A DNA stretch of 5,719 nucleotides from an uncultured Selenomonadaceae bacterium (GTDB lineage Bacteria > Bacillota > Negativicutes > Selenomonadales > Selenomonadaceae): the NCBI GenBank assembly GCA_905235425.1, contig CAJOKY010000156.1:1-5719 (forward strand). Direction: 5' to 3'. A model generated the notes under the pieces. It saw only the letters and a list, made by a program, of their open reading frames with translations. It was not told the origin of the DNA and searched no databases. Positions 1 to 4,342 of this stretch are shown in pieces; position 1 is the first letter of the stretch; every line of letters begins with the position of its first letter. The position numbers were made by a program, and so were the translations under genes.

Positions 1-82
1 TCCCTGTTCCCTGATTAGTGAGTAGTAAGTAGTGAGGTAGTGAGTAGTATCTGCTCCCTAATCCCTAATCCCTGTTCCCTAA
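1..82. repeat. Heptamer repeat tract overlapping the pyrG 3' end
   Basis: On the plus strand the tract reads in 7-base steps. TCCCTGT and TCCCTGA (1-14) are followed by TTAGTGA and four GTAGTGA-like units (15-50, with one extra G at 36), a CTGC linker, and TCCCTAA, TCCCTAA, TCCCTGT, TCCCTAA (55-82). The 12-mer TCCCTGTTCCCT occurs at both 1-12 and 69-80. Two unit types are thus nested. The tract probably continues beyond the window edge, and it overlaps the last five codons and stop of pyrG. Confidence 0.85.
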
Positions 83-1696
83 AATGGCGGCATTGACGAA
101 GGAGCGGAACAGAGGGTGCGGGTGATTGGGACGGGATTTTAATTCGGGGTGGAATTGGCAACCTACAAAGTACGGGTGCAAACTTTTATCAAGCTCGATA
201 ATTTCAACCAAACTGTCATCAGGAGAAACGCCGGCGATAACCATTCCGTTAGCTTGAAAAATTTCACGGAAATTGTTATTGAACTCAAAACGGTGACGGT
301 GTCTTTCTTGAATTTCAGAAAAATCTTTCGCGTCGCCAAAATACGCGGCGGCAGTGAAAGTATCCGGCGTGACTTTGCACGGATACGCACCAAGCCGCAT
401 GGTGCCGCCTTTATCGGTAACTTCCCGCTGCGAATCCATAAGCGCTATTACAGGAAAATTTGTTTCAGGATTAAATTCAGTGGAGTTGGCGTCGTTAAAA
501 TTGCAGACATTACGCGCAAATTCGATAACCGCGCATTGCATACCCAAACAAAGACCGAGATACGGAATTTTATTTACGCGTGCAAAATTTATCGCTTTAA
601 TTTTACCTTCAATGCCTCTGTCACCAAAACCGCCCGGTACCAAAATGCCTTTGCAACCGCTGAAAACTTCGTCAAGGTCAACGTCCGGTTCTTCAATTTT
701 TTCAGCGTTTATGAATTTGACTTTAACTGCGGCAGAATTGTCAATGCCGGCATGATGAAGTGCCTCAACTACGGAAATGTAAGCGTCCGGAAGTTCAACG
801 TACTTGCCTACAACCGCGATTTTAACTTTGCGCTCGGGATTTTTAATCTTGTAAACCATCCTCTCCCATACGTCGATTTTGGCGGGAGATTGCGGCAGGT
901 TAAGTTTTTCCAAAACAATTTTGTCAAGCCCTTCATTTTTCATAATAAGCGGCACTTCGTAAATTGTTTCAGCCGTGCGATTTTCAATTACGGCGTCTTC
1001 GTCAACGTCGCAGAAAAGCGCAATTTTTTTCTTCATATCGCGTGAAATGGGGTGTTCCGTGCGGCAAACCAAAATGTCCGGTTGAATGCCGATTGCGCGC
1101 AGTTCCTTGACGCTGTGTTGAGTAGGCTTAGTTTTAAGTTCACCTGCCGCGCCGATATACGGCAAAAGTGTCACGTGAATATAAATTGCGTCGTTTTTGC
1201 CGACTTCCTTTTTAACCTGCCGAATCGCCTCAAGGAATGGAAGGCTTTCAATGTCACCAACCGTGCCGCCGACTTCTGTAATTACAACGTCCGCCTTGTC
1301 AAGTTCAGCTACGGAATAAATGCGGGATTTAATTTCGTTGGTAATATGCGGAATTACTTGTACAGTTGAGCCCAGATAATCGCCTTTACGCTCTTTTGAA
1401 AGTACGCTCCAATAAACTTTGCCGGTCGTGGTATTTGAATGACGGCTTAAATTTATGTCAATAAATCGCTCATAATGTCCCAAGTCAAGGTCAGTTTCTG
1501 CGCCGTCCTCAGTCACGAAAACTTCACCGTGCTGGTAGGGACTCATCGTACCGGGATCTATGTTTATGTAGGGATCAAATTTTTGTATTGTAACTTTAAT
1601 GCCGCGACTTTTTAAAAGCCGTCCGAGTGACGCCGCCGTAATACCTTTACCCAATGAAGAGACAACGCCGCCCGTTACGAAAATGTATTTTGCCAT
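65..1696 (-). CDS. pyrG: CTP synthase (glutamine-hydrolysing)
   Basis: Converts UTP to CTP using ATP and glutamine in the cytoplasm, the last step of de novo pyrimidine nucleotide synthesis. The 543-residue protein is full length for the family (E. coli about 545). The N-terminal amidoligase domain (about 1-270) has the glycine-rich nucleotide loop GGVVSSLGKG at 9-18, the DPGTMSP block near 47-53, the DLDLGHYERF block near 69-78 and EVGGTVGDIE from Glu141. The C-terminal class I glutaminase domain (about 290-535) has the oxyanion segment PGGFG near 354-358, nucleophile Cys383 in GLCLGMQ, and His516/Glu518 in FHPE. The ATG at 1694-1696 has GGGAG nine bases upstream. It is the last gene of the block and lies 64 bases after rpoE, a common Firmicutes pairing. 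The final residues LGNRD and the TAG stop are encoded by a heptamer repeat, so the extreme C-terminus is probably not ancestral. No leader attenuator is visible. Confidence 0.98.
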   Translation of the reverse strand: MAKYIFVTGGVVSSLGKGITAASLGRLLKSRGIKVTIQKFDPYINIDPGTMSPYQHGEVFVTEDGAETDLDLGHYERFIDINLSRHSNTTTGKVYWSVLSKERKGDYLGSTVQVIPHITNEIKSRIYSVAELDKADVVITEVGGTVGDIESLPFLEAIRQVKKEVGKNDAIYIHVTLLPYIGAAGELKTKPTQHSVKELRAIGIQPDILVCRTEHPISRDMKKKIALFCDVDEDAVIENRTAETIYEVPLIMKNEGLDKIVLEKLNLPQSPAKIDVWERMVYKIKNPERKVKIAVVGKYVELPDAYISVVEALHHAGIDNSAAVKVKFINAEKIEEPDVDLDEVFSGCKGILVPGGFGDRGIEGKIKAINFARVNKIPYLGLCLGMQCAVIEFARNVCNFNDANSTEFNPETNFPVIALMDSQREVTDKGGTMRLGAYPCKVTPDTFTAAAYFGDAKDFSEIQERHRHRFEFNNNFREIFQANGMVIAGVSPDDSLVEIIELDKSLHPYFVGCQFHPELKSRPNHPHPLFRSFVNAAILGNRD

Positions 1697-1705
1697 GAAA
1701 AAATT

Positions 1706-1710
1706 CTCCC
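1706..1710 (-). promoter_or_regulatory. pyrG ribosome binding site
   Basis: GGGAG on the minus strand, nine bases before the pyrG ATG. This supports the start at 1696. It sits just downstream of the AT-rich heptamer tract in the rpoE-pyrG gap. Confidence 0.75.
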
Positions 1711-1730
1711 GCTTGTTTAGCTTTTAAAAT

Positions 1731-1765
1731 AATTTTTAATTCTCAATTCTTAATTCTTAATTAAT
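1731..1765. repeat. AT-rich heptamer tract in the rpoE-pyrG gap
   Basis: Five contiguous 7-base units on the plus strand: AATTTTT, AATTCTC, AATTCTT, AATTCTT, AATTAAT. They fill half of the 64-base gap and reach the rpoE stop codon (1761-1763). The period is the same as in the other two tracts but the unit differs. Confidence 0.7.
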
Positions 1766-2081
1766 TATTAACTGTTTCTGTCGGCTCTGCAGACGTCGGC
1801 GTTGCAACTTTCCTTGCACCGCGCCCGCGCTTAGATTCAATCGGATTCCATTCAGTCAAGCCCCATTTCCCTTCACCGACATGCTGAAAGCGGCTGTCCA
1901 TATTGATCATTGTATAGACTTCGGAAATTGCAACCGCCTCATTTTGCACCGATTTATTTTTTTTATTGAGAATTTCAAGTATTAAATCTTTGAAATGCAG
2001 GGGATTATCTTTGCCGGAATCAGTTAAAATTCTGTATGCCAAATCGACTTCTGACATTTTTTCGTAGTCTTGATCGTTCAA
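1761..2081 (-). CDS. rpoE: RNA polymerase delta subunit, short form
   Basis: Delta is a small accessory subunit of Firmicutes RNA polymerase that promotes enzyme recycling and affects promoter complex stability. The sequence is dominated by the N-terminal HARE-HTH domain. Its hallmarks are MSEVDLAYRIL near the start and the block from YTMINMDSRF to WGLTEW. I chose the TTG at 2079-2081 (106 residues) because GGAGG at 2090-2094 lies eight bases before it. The in-frame ATG at 2094-2096 would give 111 residues (MEEYK added), but it has no Shine-Dalgarno, only repeat sequence, upstream. Bacillus delta has a long acidic tail after the HTH domain. Here only about 24 residues follow, starting SKRGRGARK (basic) and ending TETVNN. 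The gene precedes pyrG by 64 bases, and its last codons touch the AATTCTT heptamer tract. The family call is firm; whether this tail-less form behaves like Bacillus delta is unknown. Confidence 0.9.
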   Translation of the reverse strand: MNDQDYEKMSEVDLAYRILTDSGKDNPLHFKDLILEILNKKNKSVQNEAVAISEVYTMINMDSRFQHVGEGKWGLTEWNPIESKRGRGARKVATPTSAEPTETVNN

Positions 2082-2089
2082 TTTATATT

Positions 2090-2094
2090 CCTCC
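2090..2094 (-). promoter_or_regulatory. rpoE Shine-Dalgarno that selects a TTG start
   Basis: GGAGG on the minus strand directly follows the candidate ATG at 2094-2096 (sharing its G) and lies eight bases before the TTG at 2079-2081. It therefore supports initiation at the TTG, not at the ATG. Confidence 0.7.
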
Positions 2095-2095
2095 A

Positions 2096-2170
2096 TTTTA
2101 GCGGTTAGCTATTAGCGGTTAGCTATTAGCTCTTAGCTTTTAATTAATGGCTAACGACTAACTGCTAAAA
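2096..2170 (-). repeat. Imperfect inverted repeat formed by opposed heptamers
   Basis: Plus-strand arms 2096-2116 and 2150-2170 are 21 bases each and complementary at 17 positions plus two possible G-U pairs. A second register pairs AGCTTTT (2135-2141) with AAAAGCT (2167-2173) perfectly. In RNA this would form a hairpin just before the rpoE ribosome binding site. No U-tract follows, so I do not call it an intrinsic terminator; a role in mRNA processing or stability is possible but unproven. Confidence 0.6.
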
Positions 2171-2176
2171 GCTACC
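2100..2176. repeat. Eleven in-phase heptamers filling the transpeptidase-rpoE gap
   Basis: Exactly 77 bases divide into eleven 7-base units on the plus strand. Six are AGCNNTT-type (AGCGGTT and AGCTATT alternating, then AGCTCTT, AGCTTTT; 2100-2141), one is a central AATTAAT (2142-2148), and four are of the inverse type (GGCTAAC, GACTAAC, TGCTAAA, AGCTACC; 2149-2176). The phase is unbroken across the inversion. The array lies between the transpeptidase stop (2180) and the rpoE start region. Confidence 0.85.
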
Positions 2177-2179
2177 TTT

Positions 2180-2851
2180 CTACAAACTGCCGCCCAAATT
2201 TTCAAGTGTATCAATAACAACTACACATTTCGGCGTGACGTTTTGCATGACAAATTTCATCTTTTCAGTTGGAATTGACACACAGCCCGCCGTCCACGTC
2301 TTAAACGATCCGAAACAATGAAGAAATATTGCTGAACCTAAACCCGGCTTGCATTTTTCATTGTAGCTGATATTCAAGGCGTATGTGTAATGCGGATTGT
2401 AGTCAATGAGGTGTTCGCTGTCCGTCGTGTTAAGATTGGGATAATCGCGAATGTCGACAAACTGATTGTATTTATAATTCGCGTCGCCGGACCAATAATG
2501 ATTGTTGTCAACTTTCACGTAGGGAATTAAGCAGTTAGGATCATCAGCAATACCAAAAGCGCGGTTAAATTTGAAAACTCCTACCGGCGTTTTGTTATCG
2601 CCTTCACGCTCTTTACCGAGACCGTTTTTACCGATAAATCCAGGCGTCGTCATAATCTGCCGCCATTCACCGTTAAAATCTTTTACGTGCATTGAAACCC
2701 ATGCCGTAGTTTTTTCGCCAATCTGCGCGACAATGAAAATTTGATTCGCATTATTTTTTACAGCCAAATTCTGAATCCATTGCGGCGTTGTACTCTGCGC
2801 GGCGGCAACTTTATTTCCAAAGACCAAACTCAAAATCTTCACCGCCATCAA
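2180..2851 (-). CDS. YkuD-family L,D-transpeptidase, probably exported
   Basis: YkuD-domain enzymes use a cysteine to form 3-3 cross-links in peptidoglycan or to attach other molecules to it, outside the membrane. In the 223-residue reading, residues 61-95 carry GEWRQIM, then GKEREGDNKTPVGVFKF, typical of the REGDNKTPxG subfamily. The active site is SAIFLHCFG with His178, followed by TAGCVSIP with Cys190. This subfamily has TAGC where the classical motif is SHGC. The N-terminus is hydrophobic and ends NKVAAAQ, a plausible signal peptide with cleavage after Ala. The conventional start at 2849-2851 is TTG, followed at once by ATG, but no Shine-Dalgarno is correctly spaced for either. AGAGGA at 2873-2878 is nine bases before an in-frame ACG at 2861-2863. 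Reading from there gives M-KIFLMAVKILSLVFG, a much better signal peptide. The gene follows the unknown protein by 30 bases (18 to the ACG), so they are probably co-transcribed. The exact substrate cannot be told. Confidence 0.88.
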   Translation of the reverse strand: MMAVKILSLVFGNKVAAAQSTTPQWIQNLAVKNNANQIFIVAQIGEKTTAWVSMHVKDFNGEWRQIMTTPGFIGKNGLGKEREGDNKTPVGVFKFNRAFGIADDPNCLIPYVKVDNNHYWSGDANYKYNQFVDIRDYPNLNTTDSEHLIDYNPHYTYALNISYNEKCKPGLGSAIFLHCFGSFKTWTAGCVSIPTEKMKFVMQNVTPKCVVVIDTLENLGGSL

Positions 2852-2872
2852 AAAAATTTTCGTACTAAAATT

Positions 2873-2878
2873 TCCTCT
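2873..2878 (-). promoter_or_regulatory. L,D-transpeptidase Shine-Dalgarno, spaced for ACG
   Basis: AGAGGA on the minus strand. It is nine bases from the in-frame ACG at 2861-2863 but 21 bases from the first conventional start (TTG at 2851). The spacing suggests that the ACG occupies the position of the original start codon. Confidence 0.6.
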
Positions 2879-2881
2879 GTA

Positions 2882-3919
2882 TCATGCCAAAACTTTTTTC
2901 AGACCGTTAATATATTCGTCAGGCGACGGCAGATAAATATGTTTCCTGCCCTCAACCACAGTCTCGGCAATTTTCGCAATTAAGTTATAAGCAAATTGTG
3001 AACGATTATTGGCGGCGTACATATCTTTCAAAGTATCACTGTTCAAGTTTCGGCTTAACTCATCGGCAATCTGTTTAGTTTCATCTTTGTTGAGGATAAA
3101 GTTAAATGCAACGTCTTGAAATGTTTCTTCCAAAATTCTGCACATTTCCTTGCTGTCGTCTTCAATAATTTCATCAGTGACTGCCTGTGAAACTTCACTT
3201 GCCGCTTCACTCGCAAGCCAAGCAGCAATAAGCATGCCTACCGGTCCTAATGGTGCGGCTAATAATGCGCCGCCCATTCCTCCTGCCAATCCCGCGCCTT
3301 TGTTTACGAGATTTTTGAAAAGTTGCCCAGCCGAAATTCTGCCGTTAAAAATATCTAACACGTCGCCCGCCGACATAACCGCAAGCGTTGCAAGTCCCGT
3401 GACGGCGTTTACGCGCAGTAACTTCGACGCGCCTTTTGTTAAGCCGATCGTTTTTGCAATCGTGTCAGAAACCGGTTTAAGCGTACCGGGTAAACCAGCC
3501 TTCGTCATTTGCCCCGCCAAAATTGAACCAGCCCATGCTATTCCGCCGACTTGCAAGCCGACCTTAACGGAATTTTCCAAAGCATCTTCAAAAGATTCAC
3601 CGTTCCAAATGCACACCGCAAAATTTATTACCGCAGAAATACCGCCGCTGTATGCACCAATTTTTATTCCGTTCACCGCGTCGTAGGTCAATGATTCAAT
3701 CGTCCCCGCCTTCGCAATATTTTTTGCCTGCTCATAAGTCACGTTGCCTTTGCGGATAATATCTTTGGCATTTTTCACGCCTTTAATTTCGCCGCGCTCG
3801 ATACGATTTTGCATTGCCTTAACTGCGTCGTCGTATTTATCGGAAGGAACTTCAATTTGCATCGGCGAACCGTCGGAATTGTAATAGCGAAAATTGCCGT
3901 TTTCAAAACACTCCTGCAC
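2882..3919 (-). CDS. Uncharacterised Gly/Ala-rich hydrophobic protein, likely 5'-truncated
   Basis: I do not assign a function. From the GTG at 3919 the protein has 345 residues. Residues 1-85 are polar, with an aromatic N-terminus and a charged region (KYDDAVKAMQNRIERGE). Residues 84-245 hold several Gly/Ala-rich hydrophobic stretches, about 86-105, 119-137, 171-187 and 207-240, the last very glycine-rich (GAGLAGGMGGALLAAPLG). These could insert in a membrane or form a toxin-like hydrophobic core. Residues 246-345 are polar and acidic, predicted helical, ending PDEYINGLKKVLA. I have a general memory of similar hypothetical proteins that are longer at the N-terminus, but could not check it. 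The GTG has no Shine-Dalgarno, and coding-like sequence continues in frame upstream to a TAG at 4010, with no ATG, GTG or TTG. The gene lies between acpP and the transpeptidase. It may be a decaying remnant of a longer gene, or be translated in an unusual way. Confidence 0.7.
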   Translation of the reverse strand: MQECFENGNFRYYNSDGSPMQIEVPSDKYDDAVKAMQNRIERGEIKGVKNAKDIIRKGNVTYEQAKNIAKAGTIESLTYDAVNGIKIGAYSGGISAVINFAVCIWNGESFEDALENSVKVGLQVGGIAWAGSILAGQMTKAGLPGTLKPVSDTIAKTIGLTKGASKLLRVNAVTGLATLAVMSAGDVLDIFNGRISAGQLFKNLVNKGAGLAGGMGGALLAAPLGPVGMLIAAWLASEAASEVSQAVTDEIIEDDSKEMCRILEETFQDVAFNFILNKDETKQIADELSRNLNSDTLKDMYAANNRSQFAYNLIAKIAETVVEGRKHIYLPSPDEYINGLKKVLA

Positions 3920-4009
3920 ACACTTTGAACCGGTGCTACAGTACTTGCTTTGAATTTGCGCACCGTTTACAATTCTGTCCGCGCCGTTTTTTGCGTTGTC
4001 GTCGCCCGT
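3920..4009 (-). other. Coding-like, startless 5' extension of the unknown protein
   Basis: Thirty further codons lie in the same frame as the unknown protein, between the TAG at 4010-4012 and the GTG at 3919. They read TGDDNAKNGADRIVNG, then AQIQSKYCSTGSKC. The extension has protein-like composition and two cysteines that form a C-x5-C-x3-C cluster with Cys4 of the downstream part. No ATG, GTG or TTG occurs in it. I read it as part of the original protein left after loss of the true 5' end. Conservation of this segment in homologues would prove it. Confidence 0.55.
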
Positions 4010-4018
4010 CTAGTCTTA
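4010..4018 (-). other. In-frame double stop joining acpP and the unknown protein
   Basis: The minus strand reads TAA GAC TAG. TAA ends acpP, and TAG is two codons later in the same frame. The next codon begins the startless extension of the unknown protein. The two genes therefore form one frame interrupted by two stops. Confidence 0.8.
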
Positions 4019-4303
4019 GTCTTCAGTTTTTAAAGCTTTTTCGCTGAAAGAATAGGGCGCTTGATAGCCGTAGACGTAATAAAAAATTTTTTCCGTAGCT
4101 AATCCAACCGTTTCAATATTTTCAGCTACCTCGTCGGGAATTTCGATATTAAATTCTTCCTCAAAATCCATGATAAGTTCAAAACTGTCAAGAGAATCGG
4201 CGCCGAGATCTGCCCGAGTTGAAGAGATTTTAATTTCGTCTTCGTCAATTCCTAACTGCGCGACAATGATTTTTTTTACTCTGTCGAAGGTGTCAAGGAA
4301 CAA
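4016..4303 (-). CDS. acpP: Acyl carrier protein
   Basis: Carries acyl chains on a 4'-phosphopantetheine arm during fatty acid synthesis, or in a dedicated acylation pathway if this is a second copy. The attachment site is Ser37 in LGADSLDSFEL. The helix II and III signatures ELIMDFEEEFNIEIPDE and ENIETVG are well conserved. The 95 residues exceed the usual 75-80; the excess is an unusual aromatic and polar C-terminal tail after about residue 72 (YYVYGYQAPYSFSEKALKTED). The start is problematic. The only conventional in-frame start is TTG at 4301-4303, preceded by a C-rich run and no Shine-Dalgarno. A perfect AGGAG plus ATG (4326-4328) exists upstream but in another frame, ending at TGA 4293-4295 inside the acpP start region. 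The family's usual N-terminus (TFDRVKKIIV) begins at residue 5, so the domain itself is intact. It follows argS by 39 bases. Whether it is the housekeeping ACP or an accessory one cannot be told here. Confidence 0.9.
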   Translation of the reverse strand: MFLDTFDRVKKIIVAQLGIDEDEIKISSTRADLGADSLDSFELIMDFEEEFNIEIPDEVAENIETVGLATEKIFYYVYGYQAPYSFSEKALKTED

Positions 4304-4328
4304 GGGAGGGGGTATTATTATTTTTCAT
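4293..4328 (-). other. 11-codon leader frame with the best acpP initiation signal
   Basis: ATG at 4326-4328 encodes MKNNNTPSLVP and stops at TGA 4293-4295. It has AGGAG at 4338-4342, nine bases upstream, the strongest initiation signal in the region, and it overlaps the first codons of acpP in a different frame. The last sense codon and stop read CCT TGA C. A +1 slip there would continue as DTFDRVKK, directly into acyl carrier protein. This resembles the CUU UGA C site of prfB, but without the upstream Shine-Dalgarno-like stimulator. Confidence 0.5.
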
Positions 4329-4337
4329 TTTAAAAAT

Positions 4338-4342
4338 CTCCT
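4338..4342 (-). promoter_or_regulatory. Shine-Dalgarno upstream of acpP
   Basis: AGGAG on the minus strand lies immediately after the argS stop codon and nine bases before the ATG at 4326-4328. It is 34 bases from the acpP-frame TTG, too far to serve that codon directly. Confidence 0.75.

Noticed and set aside
149..1045. Long plus-strand open frame (298 codons) opposite pyrG
   Set aside because: It is antisense to a certain gene, has no ribosome binding site or recognisable domain, and its composition follows from the codon pattern of pyrG.
1697..1760. Possible CTP-sensing pyrG attenuator, as in Bacillus
   Set aside because: The gap is too short, has no terminator hairpin, and its only GGG run is the ribosome binding site.
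2096..2176. Intrinsic terminator between the transpeptidase and rpoE
   Set aside because: The inverted repeat is AT-rich and imperfect, and no U-tract follows on the transcribed strand.
2100..2176. CRISPR-like array
   Set aside because: Units are 7 bases with no spacers, and there are no cas genes nearby.
3150..3686. Plus-strand open frame opposite the unknown hydrophobic protein
   Set aside because: It is a Pro/Ala/Ser-rich mirror of the Gly/Ala-rich gene on the other strand, without start signals.
4010..4018. Pyrrolysine (TAG) decoding to fuse acpP and the unknown protein
   Set aside because: A TAA also interrupts the frame two codons earlier, so TAG decoding alone would not join them.
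4280..4303. TTGACA-like -35 box within the acpP start
   Set aside because: No -10 hexamer is found at suitable spacing, and the motif lies inside coding sequence.
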